This document shows positions 32,893-44,921 of a stretch of DNA of 64,000 nucleotides, piece after piece. The translations under genes and the position numbers were made by a program. This stretch comes from Eutreptiella sp. 'Long Island Sound 2002'. Its lineage: Eukaryota; Euglenozoa; Euglenophyceae; Eutreptiales; Eutreptiaceae. A model generated the notes under the pieces. The model was not told the DNA's origin and did not search any database. It was given only the letters and a program-made list of their open reading frames with translations. The stretch's first letter is position 1; each line of letters starts with the position of its first letter. The DNA lies in the NCBI GenBank assembly GCA_964036045.1, contig OZ038378.1:17989348-18053347 (forward strand). Reading direction: 5' to 3'.

Positions 32893-34431
32893 ACGCCGCC
32901 CAGAAGGGGAGCAGGGAGGCCGCGGCGCGACGCCCCCCCCCCCGCCCCTCCACCGGCCCGCAAGCCGCGGAGGCCCCGGCCCCCACCCCCCGAGGCAGGG
33001 GAGATGGTCCCCCCCCCGCCCGAGAGAGGAGCCGGAGCGCGACCCGCCCCCCCCGCCCCAGCCGCCGGCTCCCATGGGGGCCGCGAAGAACAAGCGAGCC
33101 CGCGCCTACGCACCAGGACGCCGCACAGATCGTACCCAGAGAAGCCTGGTGAGCACGAACCGGAGTGGTATGGGGGGCCACGCCCCCCATGGACAGCACA
33201 ACGCCAGTGACAGCCGCTTTGTTGCCTGCCCGGGGAAGGCAGAGGGACGGAATGAGGCAGAGCGACTCCCCGCCCTACAGGCCCCCCCCCGGCCGCGCAA
33301 CCGGGGGGTACGGCGCACGCCCCCCCCCCCCCAGCCCGCCCCCCAGCACATGAACGCCACGGACCCGCCCCGCGGCGCGCAGCCCCCACAGGGCGTGCCG
33401 GCCGAGGGGACAGAGCATGGCCCCCACACCCGCACGCCGGCGCCCGAAACACGTGGATCGCGGACCCCGACAGCCCGCCCAGTGGGCGGGCAGTCGGGGG
33501 AGGGGGAGCGCATGACCCCAGACGCCCCTCGCAACGGTAGAAGGCACCCCCCCCAGGGACGCCCTGCCGCCACCCCCACAACCCCAAGCCAAGTAGGGGG
33601 GAACCGGGACCGGACCGCCCCCCCCCAAGCACGCCAGACGGAGCAAGGGACCGGGGCAGGATACGCGGAGGGGCACGGACCACGTGGAACGGCCCTACCA
33701 GCGCCCAGTGCCTTGACCACGCGAGGTGCGCACGCCACACCACCCAGGGGGGGGGGAGCGGACACCGCGAGAGCGCGAGCGCAAACACACGAAAGGGACA
33801 CGCGGGGACTACCAGAAGGGCAACCGGACCGAGCGCGCGGAAGGCACAGACCGCGTGGAATGGCGTACCAGCGAGCGAGGGTAAGGGACACCCAGACGGG
33901 ACGGTCCGCCACACGCAGCGCGGAACACGCGGGGCGGGGAGGGGGAAACGAGAGAGACACAACACCAGGTACCGGCCCAAACCCCCCGAACCGGCCGCGA
34001 GGGCCGCGCACACACAGACGGGGCACTGCACCCGCCAAGGCAGCAGTGGCGCACAGCGCCACGCCCCAACCCCTAGGCTAGGCAGCCTCCGCGCCAGCCC
34101 AAGGGGGTCCCACTGGCGACAAACTAGTAACACAGGCCCGGTGGCGCCGGCGCCCCGGGCGACCACGCATTAGGGGGGGGACGCAGTGGGTAAGCGCCTG
34201 CAGCCACGGCTGCGAATTGATGCACAGACCGGGGAGTGGCGAAACGGGAAGCCGGGGAAGGACGGGGCTCCGAGCTCTCTGAACCCGGGGGACTCCGCCA
34301 CCAGGCAGGAGGTGCGTCTTGGAGGGCCCCCCACTAGGACCCGGTGGGGAGGATATCACCTGGCCCGACCAGGTGGCCCCCCGGGGCCGAAAGGCGTCTA
34401 GTACCCGCAAAATCAAACCTCAAACCTCAAA
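32893..34431 (+). mobile_element. Second T-poor, GC-rich insert (1.54 kb) in A1 gag
   Basis: It interrupts A1 Gag between two 61-bp direct repeats. The plus strand is poor in T, rich in C and G, and ends in an A-rich tail with repeated CAAACCT words (34,408-34,431). Direct repeats plus an A-rich 3' end fit insertion by LINE-type reverse transcription with an unusually long TSD. Long reading frames on both strands follow from composition and resemble no family. It shares style, not obvious sequence, with the 6-kb retroposon at 9,891-15,890. Confidence 0.6.
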
Positions 34432-34492
34432 CCCACGTACGTTGGGGGATCCTACTCATGAGCCACAGGTGGGGCTCAGTGGCTCCGTAGGA
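34432..34492. repeat. 61-bp direct repeat, right
   Basis: Partner of 32,832-32,892, one mismatch. Confidence 0.9.
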
Positions 34493-35855
34493 GCCCACAT
34501 TCATCCGCGAAAACAGATACTCCAATCGCACACGTATTCAGAGATTCGCGCAGCGGAAGGAAACTCAGGGAGCATAGGTAGCTCCTCTATCTGTCTGCGC
34601 ACACTGAGGTCAGTCTCATAGACTGGGAATGTTTTCTCCAACCTCAGGAGTACCTCTGCCCAGGTGGAACAGGTTTTCACAATCTGTTTCATCTGTTTTC
34701 GCAAAATTTTCTTTTTGCATGAGCGTTTCAGCAGTGAGCATTTGGTGGCCACATCCACATGGGATTGGCCAGTCAGCAAAAGGAACTCAGCAAATTCTTC
34801 TGCCCATTCGGGCAGATTTTTGAGGTCGAACTCTTGCAGTTGCAGCTGGATGTTCGCCTGGGCAATAGGTCTGCCCGTCTTCCCACCCCCCGGAGTTAGG
34901 CCTGAAGGCGACACGCCGGCAAGAGGTGTCAGGGCTGACAGCCCTCTTTTCTCAATCTCTGTGACAGGCGCGTCCTGTAGTTCAGCCATGGGCACTGTCC
35001 TGGCACGGGGGTGAAAGGGGCCGGGGCAGGTGACCTTGGGCAACAGCCTTGAGACCCTTGATCTCTTAAGATCTTCGGCCAGGGTACTCAGTCCGGGAGA
35101 GGGGGAGGACAACTCCGGCTTGGGTAAGGGTTCTGCAATACCCAGTTTCGCCTTAATGGCCTCCGATAGGGCCGTCACGTCTGGATCTTCTGATCCAGAC
35201 AGAAGTTTGGCCAACAGTTCGGTCGTATGATCCAGGGCACCGTAGGTTGGCCTTGGATGATGTTGTTCCTCAACTCGAGTCGGGCCCTCTTCGGGAGCCC
35301 CTGGGGTTGGACAACATGCTCTTGGATACTCGGGTCTCGGTCGTCTTGGCAGGGATGCTGTCTCGGCTCTGTCGGACGGCGGGCCAGAGTGCGTGTAGGA
35401 CCCTAGGTCTGTACGTGGTCTGGATCCGTGTACTGCCAATGGCTCCTCCCCATCTTCTCCACGAATGGATTTGTAGTACTCCTCATGGAGGATGTATTCA
35501 TCCATCTTCTTCCTCAGCTCCTCGTATTCCTCAGGGCCTCCAATCGCTGTTGAGGATGATGCCGGACAGGCGGATCGGGAAACTGAGGCTGCTACGCGCC
35601 TGTGGAGATGAGAGAGGCTGTCTCCACCGTGGGCCGCTAAGGCCTCGGTGGTAAGGATTTTTTTTCTTCCGGCCTTCTGCGATCTGGATCTCCTTGGGAC
35701 CCAGATGCGCCACTGAGATGTTGTGGAGCTCGGTAAGGTGGTTCACTCATAGGGTGGGCCATGCTGCCCATTTGTACTTGGACAGTTCTTATGGGCCAAG
35801 TCCTGACGCTTGGCGTGGACATGATGAACTTGTTGTTGAGCTTTGTGTGCTGCAC
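34493..35855 (-). pseudogene. A1 Gag, N-terminal part (capsid-like region)
   Basis: A long open stretch (35,505-34,501) contains a Pro/Ser/Glu-rich N-terminal segment and a capsid-like helical region (EEFAEFLLLTGQSHVD, then LRLEKTFPVYETDL). The latter aligns with FLRST and MLEKLYPTYVTDL of element D Gag. Upstream codons continue in the same frame to about 35,650. A run of eight A near 35,669 marks a frameshift into a start-containing frame (35,855-35,637). Gag coats the element RNA and forms the particle. Another frame break lies just before the 61-bp repeat. Confidence 0.7.
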
Positions 35856-38496
35856 TTCTTCTCAGGGTCGGTTCAAAAGGTCACAAGGGACTGTCGCTGC
35901 TACCGGAAAGATGTCCTTGATTTATGCCCTAGATATTTTGATGAAATCCTGCAAGTTTTGAAGTTGAAAACCCAAACCAAAGCAGCAAGTAGAGCAAGAA
36001 CAGGATGTGGATCGAATCAATGACTGGTTTTGGAATCCAGTGTAACACAGAAGGGCTGCAGATAGACAATGCAGGTATGAACACAAAGATTCAATCACAA
36101 ATGGATAATACAAAAGATTTTATATGAAAACTGGACTGACTCAGGCCTCCAGGATAGCATTAAGCACTTCATGCGCACCCTTTTGGGTGAAAGGGTGCTG
36201 GTTAGGAATGTGGAGCATAGATGTCAGGCCAACACAGAAAATGACTTGGTCAAGCAACTGAATTCAGAAACAGTTAAAAAGTAGGACCACAATAAGTGGT
36301 AGAAACATTTGAGTATAGGGGTCTTGGGGTGGGAGACCACTAGGCTTAACCTCCAAGGCCTAAAGCATGAAATGTCTATTTTATTTCGGTATATCCTCCA
36401 TGAAGGAAGGTACCTCCGCTCAGTTGAGTGGTAGGGGTGAACTTCATGGGGGGACTAGGGTTATTACCCTAGTTACTTTGAGAAAGTGTACCAAAGGCTT
36501 CAAAAGGGTGATAAAAATACTTAAGTTAGTCATAGCATCAACAAAAGGGTTTTAAGGGGGGCTTGGCCTGGATCAAGCCCTCCAAGAAAGACATGGCAGT
36601 GACTTTTTCTTACTTGCGGTTCTAAAAAAAACAATGAAACCTTGCATGGTTTTACAAAACAGGAGTCATCAACGTTTTGAAAAAAAAAGACATTGCACGG
36701 TTTTAAAAAACATAAGACTCTGCATGGTTTTACAAAACAAAAGAATGCAACCTTTGACAAGAATAAAATACATTACACGGTTTTTGCAGGAAAACAGGTG
36801 ACACATGCTTTTTGAAAGTTTTTTTAGGGTGTGCCCTCATTATCCCCGGGGTTGTCGTATTCATCCCCACCTTGCCCTGATGGTGCCCAGGGTGGCGCTG
36901 AACTGGCAACGGGGGATGAATGGGTCCCTTTACCTTATCACCATAGTAATGGAGACCGGCAGTGTTGAGCACTTTTTTTTCCCTTGCCAAGTACACGGAT
37001 AAAAAACTTGCAAATGGTGTGCATGACAATGGCACGCCGGCACAATTTCATGACACACGGAGATCTGGAAGGACCGTCGGACTAAATGCACATGTGGGTG
37101 ACACAGACTCAAAGTATAGTGCTTTGCTTGTGTCTATAGAACACCAAAGAGGCAAAACATGCATGGGACCCCCAAAGAGTGAATGACATCCGTCCAAACA
37201 ACATCAAGAAACACAACAAGCCATCTAGTGCCATGTATTGGAACAAAGTTTGATGGCTAGAGGACTACATATTTCGCTACATGTTACCACTTTTGCGCGA
37301 CATAATACCACATTTGTAGCACAATTTTGTTTCATTGCTCCTTGATACTTAATCCCCCAGGGTGCTTTAATTACTCCTTTTCGGTGGATTTATCACCCCA
37401 TTGGGTAGTGTGGGGTGGTTATTACCCCTTTTTTGTGGGGGGAGAGGGAGATAAGGCCCATCTTAGGGTGAACTAGGAGCCATATTGCCATAAGATAGAT
37501 TGAATCGTGTGCATATATTGTGCAGTATGTAGTACACTAGTAGGAAGGCCAGCGGGCTTTGCTTCAGATCCATTGCAAATATGGAGGAGAAGAGAGGATG
37601 GAGGATCACAGACCAACAACGGGTGTTTTTCTCTCATTGCTCTCTCAAGGTGTGTTGTGTACAATGTCTCACCTGGCCGGAGACAAATATTATCTCATCT
37701 TTTTGATAAAGCTGAAGAAGGAAATTGAAAGTAAGCTTTTCAGGATTTTGATTGTTGTTTGGATGGAGAATGTTTAAAAGACGCGAAAGTTTAGCAAACA
37801 AAGCTACAACATTGACATATGTTAAGGACTACGACAACCTTGCCGCTAAGGATTGATTTGGTGTTGTTGCTAGTTGGTGATATTTTCAAACATGATACTT
37901 AGGACCAGAACGTGATTGCAACAAAAAAAGACTATCAATTGGAAAGGTACTTTGTGAATCCTATGTTTTCGCCAACCAAGCTGCCAACCAACAACCAAAA
38001 GATTACCATTTGAGAACAAGAAAACTCCACGGTTTCATTCACCACGTATCCGTGACAGTTCCACACAATCTCCTATCATACAAATTAGAAAAGCCTCGTC
38101 AATGCAGCACAGGCATGATATTTTGAAGTTCATTAATTCGGAGCTTAAAATTCCTCTCTAGCCGGGCAAAATTGTCCTGAGCAAAATATAGTTGTCTATC
38201 TGAAAAATGGTTGGTACCCTACACAAAGTAAGAAAAAGTGCTTTTCCAATGCTTTAGGGTATACGTTAGTTGTATTAGAGGTGCTGTAAGCACTCTTGCA
38301 TTTTTATCTTAGTATTGGCCTAACCAAAATGGGTGATAACACCTTTCGACCTATAGAACCAAACACTCAATCAGGATGTAGTGTTGACCCCTTAATCCCC
38401 AAGCAATGTGCACTAAAACATCTTTTCCTGAGTAGACTGAGGCACGGATATACTGAGGCAGAGCCTATGAGTTTATCTATGTTTTCTCATGAATTC
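35856..38496. other. Unrecognised non-coding DNA
   Basis: About 2.6 kb without a recognisable gene. A weak PBS-like word (GGTAGCAG on the minus strand at about 35,896-35,903) could mark the upstream end of A1, but no LTR could be defined. The rest has mixed composition with A- and T-runs and one patch of degenerate tandem repeats. Confidence 0.5.
36635..36790. repeat. Degenerate tandem repeat
   Basis: Three to four imperfect units around CATGGTTTTACAAAAC and CACGGTTTTAAAAAAC, separated by A-rich spacers. Confidence 0.5.
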
Positions 38497-38582
38497 TTAG
38501 CTATCCTAGTGGTATGCACCCTAGGGGCTGGGGTGCCTCTTTTTGAGAGGTCCTTGGTTCAATACCCAGTCAGCCTAGCTAA
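38497..38582 (+). other. tRNA-like sequence, possible SINE head
   Basis: An A-box-like word (TAGCTATCCTAGTGG) and a B-box-like word (GGTTCAATACC, 38,556-38,566) are correctly ordered, with outer 7-bp arms TTAGCTA/TAGCTAA and a small hairpin CCTCT/AGAGG where a long variable arm would be. The T-arm does not abut the 3' acceptor arm and the anticodon loop lacks U33, so it is not a working tRNA. A tRNA-derived SINE remnant is the most likely reading. Confidence 0.3.
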
Positions 38583-38659
38583 GTAGGAAGTTCCCATGTG
38601 ACATGGCAGTGACCTCAGCGCCACAAGCCATGCCACCTCAGCACCTATAGGACCCTTGA

Positions 38660-39228
38660 CATACCCTTGACAACTCTCTTGGCCTCACCACCTTCGATAA
38701 CTATTCCCCCGTCAAGACAAATGGCACTGCCATTATTGTCCACAAGCATCTCGCTCCCTTTTGCCGCAAAACCCACCACACTAACATTCATGGTTGTCTC
38801 ACTACCATAGACATCACCCTACCGGGATACCCCAAATTTCGCATCTTCAATATTTAGCAAACCCACATCGAATCACATCAACAACGCCTCGCCCACGTCA
38901 TCACCACTCTCCAGCAAAGGGAACCAATTCACCTCCTCATTGGAGACATGAACATCCACCTACAACCACACTTAGACACCGACAACATCAAACATCCAAA
39001 ATCTTTGCCTTGGCTCTATAATCAACTACACCCCCCAAACCCAGACACTACCCCCCAGATACGTGACCTTTTTCGATCCCAAAACCCCCATGTCCGCCAA
39101 TGGACAAGACCCCGTAACAAACGCCTACCCGACTCCCAATCTCGCATTGATCTCATTATCGCTTCTACTTCCTTCATTTCCATCTTCAATCCACAAAACA
39201 CCTTTATCAACACCACCATTAATAACAG
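38660..39228 (+). pseudogene. Endonuclease fragment of a second LINE
   Basis: In one plus-strand frame with a single stop, it matches the APE domain of the LINE at 17,358-18,404 but is clearly diverged: GCLTTIDITLPGY, LLIGDMNIHLQP (GDMN in place of GDFN), NIKHPKSLPWL and RIDLII. It breaks off where the LTR of element D begins. No matching LINE sequence was found after the element at 55,974. Confidence 0.75.
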
Positions 39229-40024
39229 TGAGATTGAGCCCCATGGAGTGTATATTGTGAACTCAGAGTGTACGTTATTTGAACTCAGAGCAGATTCAGA
39301 TCATTCATCATCATTCATCATCATCATCATTCATCATGCATCATGTGTCATGTGTCATGCATCATGTGTCATGACATGCTGGCGCCCTAGCATGTGTTTT
39401 TCACATTCCAACCTAAAACTTCACTTTCGCTCAGAACTAACACAACCACAACCCCACTCTTATGGGTTCCTAAGAAGGTTATACTATTCATTTTTCATAA
39501 CTCTTTGAATTTGGATGATCACATTTTTGGCATCATGGATTGTCATGCATGTCATGCATGATCGACTCATTTTGTGAGTGATACCACACATACTACCTTC
39601 GAAGGAGTCTAAGGCCCCTAAGGGACCTCTATTTACTCTACAACCCTTTTCCATGGTTGTCCCTACTTCTACATGTATTTTAAGGCCTATTTGGTGGGTC
39701 CCAAGCATGTTTCATGTATTGGGGGATCCCAAGAGTATACCTAGGCCTATGCCAAGCCCCAAACACAAGAGGAGAGAAGAGAGATAGATGGAGGAGAGGC
39801 GCCTGGCGGCGACACCAGGGAGCATGTGGTGCTTCCTAGGTAAGTCCTAACTAGGTGTATTTTACTACAAGAGGGATAATTGTATGGTGAGAGTGGAAGA
39901 GAGGTAAGGAATGAACATGAGTGTAATTAATGATTGTGTTTCATAGTCCCTTTTTGCTATGGACTAAGCTGGAAGACTACAATACTATGAGCCCATTACT
40001 TTGCTGTTGTTGAGGAGGGTGCCA
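39229..40024 (+). repeat. 5' LTR of element D
   Basis: It starts TGAGATTG. The first 589 bp (to 39,817) are shared with 55,384-55,973. The end is placed near 40,024 (GCCA), because an initiator-Met PBS lies at 40,033. It contains a CAT/ATC-rich microsatellite near 39,303-39,372 and a splice-donor-like CTAG/GTAAGT at about 39,840. Confidence 0.7.
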
Positions 40025-40032
40025 AATCTAAC

Positions 40033-40043
40033 TGGTAGCAGAG
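40033..40043 (+). other. Primer-binding site of element D (initiator tRNA-Met type)
   Basis: TGGTAGCAGAG has the same first 11 bases as the PBS of B1 and B2 and matches the 3' end of initiator tRNA-Met. Confidence 0.7.
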
Positions 40044-40166
40044 AAAACCTGCTCTGCCTAAATCCAGTATTCCTTGGATTTAATTTCGATTCAATTCCAG
40101 CCTGGAAATTTAGTAAGGGACGGAGAAGAATTCCTGAACTCAGAAAATCGAGTCTGAAAAATTGGA

Positions 40167-42164
40167 ATGGACCCTGTGAGAACTCCAAGCAGCCCAGAAG
40201 CTACAGGCGCTTCTGAAAACGACGTGCAAGTCATGATACCAGTCTCCGATGAGGAACTAGTCGCGCCTACCATGGCCGGGTTTGGAACCCCAGAAGTACC
40301 TCTAGACGGATCTCGATTCGAAGCCTATCGTTTTCCTGCGCCTACATGTCCTGAGTATGCTGAAGCTGTAGCTTCACGCCCAGTGCCTTCAGCGAGTAGC
40401 ATGACGACAGCTGAGCTAGCGAATGCTATGGAGGTCGTACCGTTGCTCAACCAGAGTGGTCGGTTGCAACAAATGGTTCAACAAATCGAACACCATGAAG
40501 GTTCATTCACTAATCCCCCACAGAATCAAGAGTGGGGGACCACATCGTCTTCGACTAATCCTTTCCAATCTGTGCCATGGCGTTCTAATGTGACTTACGC
40601 CACTATGCCTCAACCCCCTATCCGTGGAGAACCTATTGTTCATGGAGTGCCTACCGGAGTTCCTGAGCCTAAGTTTTTCTCTGAGCCTCAAGCTCCCAAA
40701 AGGACTCATGTTTTCGAAGCCTCTCCTTCTTCGCAAGAGAGCACTATCCTTTTGTCGACCTTGCAACAACTCAAGGGTCGTCTTGAAAACTTAGAAAATA
40801 GGAATAGTGCTAACTTAACCACTAACCCTTGTGTACCTTACCACCCCTCGCCTCTAACCCGAGTGTGCACTGGGCTTGCCGGTGTGCCTCCTGGAGTCAA
40901 GTCGCCCTTTATACCCTGTACCAAAGCACCCAAACCCGTGGCGTGCTTTACCACTACCTACGAAGTATACACCCTCGACCGAGCCCTTGCCCTAGGACTC
41001 GGTCCACTAGCGCCTATGGCGCTACTCCCCGACCCCACACAACCGGTGCCACATACCGGTAGAGGAACCAAAGTTTTTTTCAAACCCCAAACCGAAACCA
41101 AACTACCCAAGTTTTCGGGTAGAGACCTCGACATTTACGCCGAAAATTTTTTGAGGTTCTTGAGGTCGACATGACAACGAGACCCCAACGAAAGAGCCAA
41201 AGCGGACCTTGTTATCAACGGTTATGATAACAAGGACGTAAAAGAAGCGGTTTCGGGGGCACTCAAGAAAAGTGACTCTTGGGTAAGGTTCCTTATTATG
41301 CTCGAAAAGCTCTACCCTACTTACGTTACCGACCTAGAGCTTATTCAAGAGATAGAGCGTATCCCTCCGTTGAAGGAATACCCTACAACCGCGGACATAG
41401 GCCAATACGTCCAAAATTTTACTACGCTTACGGACCAACTGGCTACGTCCTACTACGACGACTCCAAAGCCCTCCTACACCTCCTACCTCGTGTTCCGCC
41501 CAAAACCATGGACGAAATACGTGCTACTCCCGAGAGGTTGTCTAGAATACACACTTTCAACTCTCTCGTTGACCTCCTCTACGAGTTGGCCCTCCAGAGA
41601 AGGTCTGACGCTACTTCGAAGAACTTGCACTCGATGGCTCAGCTCAAGTGGCTAGACGGCAACACCAACGCCGACTCCAACGCCCCTATGAACCAAGAAG
41701 AAGCTTCTGCCCACTCGCTATGTGAGGAGTGCTTCGTGTCTTTCCAACAAGCACGAGGACAAGCAAACGGCAACCGTGGTGGTGGCGGTCGTGGCCGTGG
41801 AAAAGGTGGACGAGGCAAAGGACAAGGCCAAGGGCAGTGGTATTGGCGAAGGGAAGTCGAGGAGGACAACTCCACCACGCCCAAGTTCTTCGCCATCGTG
41901 TTTTGCCCCAATTGTGGGACAAAACACAACGTAAGAGACAAGGCGTGGCAAGACAGCCTTGACGCGAGAAAAGAAGAGCAAAAGCAAACGAAGAAAGGTC
42001 AAGGCAAGGAGGGAAAGGACCAAGCGAAAGGAGGAGAAGAAGGAAGTGGAGGAAAAGCGAACGGAGGAAAGGCGAACGAAGGAAAAGGAGGCAAAGGAAA
42101 AGACGACGACAAAGGAAAGCCTCAAGAGAAGAAACGCTTGGAAGAGTTGACGGAAGGAGAGTGA
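40167..42164 (+). pseudogene. Gag of element D
   Basis: One frame of about 665 codons is interrupted by a single TGA at 41,172-41,174 in the capsid-like region (FLRST, stop, QRDPNERAK). Related A1 Gag has Gly at this point, so it is probably a nonsense mutation. The rest includes MLEKLYPTYVTDL and NSLVDLLYELALQRR (shared with A1), a RGRGKGGRGKGQG nucleic-acid-binding stretch, and a CPNCGTKHNVRDKAW knuckle-like Cys/His group. It ends with TGA at 42,162. The same frame is open for 30 more Lys/Glu-rich codons to a TAG at 42,253, so the true end may be either. Confidence 0.8.
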
Positions 42165-42299
42165 GAAAAGAAGCGAAAAAGAGTTCTCAAGCTCGAAAGA
42201 CAAGCTAAGAACCTCAAGGACGTTCTCGCGGGTCAAACGCCGGGGGAAGCCTAGGTGGACACCGAGACGACGCGCCGAGGTGTGGCAAGCACGGCGAGA

Positions 42300-42971
42300 A
42301 ACGGTGCACAAGAACAGCTGCTCACAAATGCATTAATAGGCTGAAACCAGCGTGAAAGACACATTGGGATAGTGAGTCACAAGTCTTCAAAACGAATCAT
42401 TGTTTACCATAGCCCCGTGCATAACTCATGCCAATTCGAACCTCACACCTTTCGCTGTTCCAAAGACTCGCTCAACATTGCACATGTCCACGTTAGTAGA
42501 CAAACATTCAATCACACAGATAACCATTGACCACCCATGCTGGCATGCACCTACAGTACGCATGGTAGACCAGTCAGAATGCACCTCTGCAGAACTCGAT
42601 CCCGAAGGTTCCAAAAATTCAGTACTTCATTAAAACTGCTAATCATGTTCAAAAAATATTGAAATACCTGCAGGAACAAGAGTTCACTTCACGATCCCAC
42701 TTTGGAACAGGCGATTCTGGGAGCGGTGGTTTTTGACTGGCGCCACGGGTCGCATGTGCGCTTCAGCACCAGTGACAGTTGCTGCGGCGCTACCACAATT
42801 TAGGTGACAACTCGCGGTGCTGAAAAGCCAAGCATATTTTATCCAACCTTCCGTCGGGGCTACAACCTCAGCAAAACAAAACACACTGTGTATTTACCAA
42901 ACCATAAGAGAGAAAAAGTCCCACACCCTCCCACTCCAGCTCCTTCTCTCCAGGGGATATCTCGGGGCCAC
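42300..42971 (-). other. 3' non-coding region of the Penelope-like element
   Basis: About 0.67 kb between the RT stop (TGA at 42,972-42,974) and resumption of element D gag sequence. No coding or repeat structure was recognised. The boundary with element D is uncertain by tens of bases. Confidence 0.4.
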
Positions 42972-44921
42972 TCAGGATCTCACGGGCAATGCGGGTAGGA
43001 CCGAGTCCACGTTGTCTAGCAACAACAGGTCACCGTCCGTTCGAAGGGACCGTGCTTGTTTCTGCCACTCATAGATCATATGCAGGGGGAAAAAATGCTG
43101 CATCTCCCAGAAATCATATAATCGCCTGAGGCGTGTCTTCCACCACGACCCTGGGACACGTCGGTGGACCAACCCCCACACCATTGACCGACAGTTCAGG
43201 AGGACGTCCTCAGAGTTCCAGGCGTACCATACGCATTTTAGGAAGATCGCAGGGAGCAGTGATTGCCAAACTAACCTCGCATTAGGGGACAGGGGATCAA
43301 CCCACTTGCTCCATTCGAGGTCGCTCGTGTCGTCAGACCCGTCAAGGTCGGACAACGACAAGCATACCCCCTTCCGCAACATCGAAATACGCTGTGGGAG
43401 GACACGGAGCAGGCATCTCCCCCAATTCACGCTACCCTGTGGGTGCGGTTCCCACTTAAGCGGGATGCCGTAGGCGGATCGGAGAAAACACGCCACCCCA
43501 AATTCGGCCCAAGGGCGAATGTGAGGGGGCATTCGGGACATCAGCAGATAAATGTTATCCCTGTACCTACCCATTAGCACAAACGGTAGAGAGGGGCCAT
43601 CTATAGGGGAGTCAGAGGTGCACCAGGGTGGGGGGTTTCGTAATTCTCCAACAATGCCTTTGAGAACCTCGAAGCCTTTCAGGTGCTCTCCGACCTTGTG
43701 TTTATCCCTTTGCGGGGTGTACCGCAGGATTGTACTCAGTCGTCCCGCCGGCGCACCGTCCCATGGCGTGGACTTAACCAGAAAGAGAGGGACGTCGTCC
43801 ACCTGTAGTACGGCCACCAGAGATTCTACTGGGGCCCACCACCCACGGAAGCCATTGGAATGTAGCTGCTCCCAAGACACAAGGTGGGGGAGTCTCGCTC
43901 GCATTATACCTTCACAAACCACCATCTCTGGACCATTCACCGGGGAAGCAGAAAAATCTGTAGGCCCGGTCACAAAGCCCTGCACTGACGGAGCCTGCAG
44001 AAGCTGTGAGGGGCCTTGGGTATGCGGGGGCAGAGACTGGCGCCCAGAAGGAGAGTTGGTGGCTATGCACTGATTACAGGCACTTTCAAAATAGGTCCGC
44101 ACGTTCTGCTCACCCATCAGTTGGGTGTGTTCCTTCCACAGAGCCCAGAGCTCAGCGATCTGGGCTGTAATAAAACCCCCAATAGGGACCCCCTTCCCCC
44201 CCTGGCGGAGTATTAGACTACCCAAGACAAACAATACATTCTGTAGCAAATCGAATTTCACAAACCTGGCGAGGTGGTCGTCATTTACCACTGTGAACTG
44301 GCGGTCAGCCGACTTTCCGAGGCGGTCCAGGCAGTTAGCCTCTTTTGATAGCGAAAACCACAGAGTTTTCCGGCGAAGTTTTTTCTTGCACTCACCCACC
44401 GCCCAGGAGACTGCCTGCAACGCTTCTTCCCCTGGAATCTCCCAAAACATGTCAGACATGTCTTGTTCCAGCAGGGAGAGGGATTCCATGGACGCTTGCA
44501 TTCTGTGGGCTGACCAGACCAGGTCTCTGACTCCTACTAGTTTCGCAAATCCTAGACCTCCTGGAAGCATGGTGCAATGGCAGACCAAGAGTTACAGACA
44601 TCTTCCCATCAGTTTGCTCCATGCCCTCAAGGGGTGGGCTGCAAATGAGATGACGTCTCTCCAACGAATGACACGTGGCACCGCCGTTTCCTCACTTTTC
44701 CATTTGAGCAACCCGAAAATGGATGGCGGTCCGAACCGTTGTTTTTTTGCTTTCGCTGGGTTAGACACATCACCGATCCGTACAGATACCCCATCAATAG
44801 TAACGCAAAACCCATGGGGTTCGGGTACTGGGGGTTCAGGCATCCCGGAATCATCGTCGCAGCCGGGTGAAAGCAGGTCCATAACCGATGGTGTGACGTT
44901 GTCGGGTGTGAGGTTGGGTGG
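42972..44921 (-). pseudogene. Divergent reverse transcriptase of the Penelope-like element
   Basis: N-terminal RT residues (VPRVIRWRDVISFAAHPL) run in frame, past a TAA at 44,592, into motif A (EQDMSDMFWEIP, Asp at residue 43 or 46 after the stop), motif B (KGVPIGGFITAQIAELW) and motif C, RYRDN, at residues 341-345. Motif C keeps the first Asp but has Asn for the second. About 200 residues separate motifs B and C, much more than usual. The enzyme would copy the element RNA at a nicked target. Stops make this copy inactive. Family placement rests on these motifs and on the upstream GIY-YIG domain. Confidence 0.65.

Larger units (their letters stand above)
1..35855 (-). mobile_element. Ty3/gypsy element A1, outermost element of nest 1 (incomplete)
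   Basis: This is the minus-strand shell that contains the other insertions. Reading 5' to 3' it holds gag (35,855 to 32,257), a LINE inserted at 32,256/1,151, the rest of gag (1,150 to 902), a TAG, a protease (898 to 657) and an integrase piece (656 to 1) that runs off the window. The continuity claim rests on a 12-bp duplication, TTTACCACCTTT, on both sides of the LINE. The gag reading frame continues in phase from Lys-Gly-Gly-Lys on the right to the same residues on the left. RT and RNase H are missing because of a deletion at 656/657. The 5' LTR was not identified. Confidence 0.75.

Noticed and set aside
32856-34166. Large frames in the 1.5-kb GC-rich insert
   Set aside because: They are low in T/A content with overlapping frames on both strands and have no recognisable family. 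Only the flanking part (32,269-32,892) is real gag.
38497-38582. Functional class II tRNA gene
   Set aside because: The T-arm is separated from the acceptor arm by six bases and the anticodon loop is not canonical, so only a SINE-like remnant is proposed.
39811-39836. 5' LTR of D ending at 39,817 with a PBS TGGTGCTTCC at 39,827
   Set aside because: An 11-base initiator-Met PBS at 40,033, matching B1/B2, is stronger. The apparent LTR end at 39,817 is better explained by truncation of the 3' LTR.
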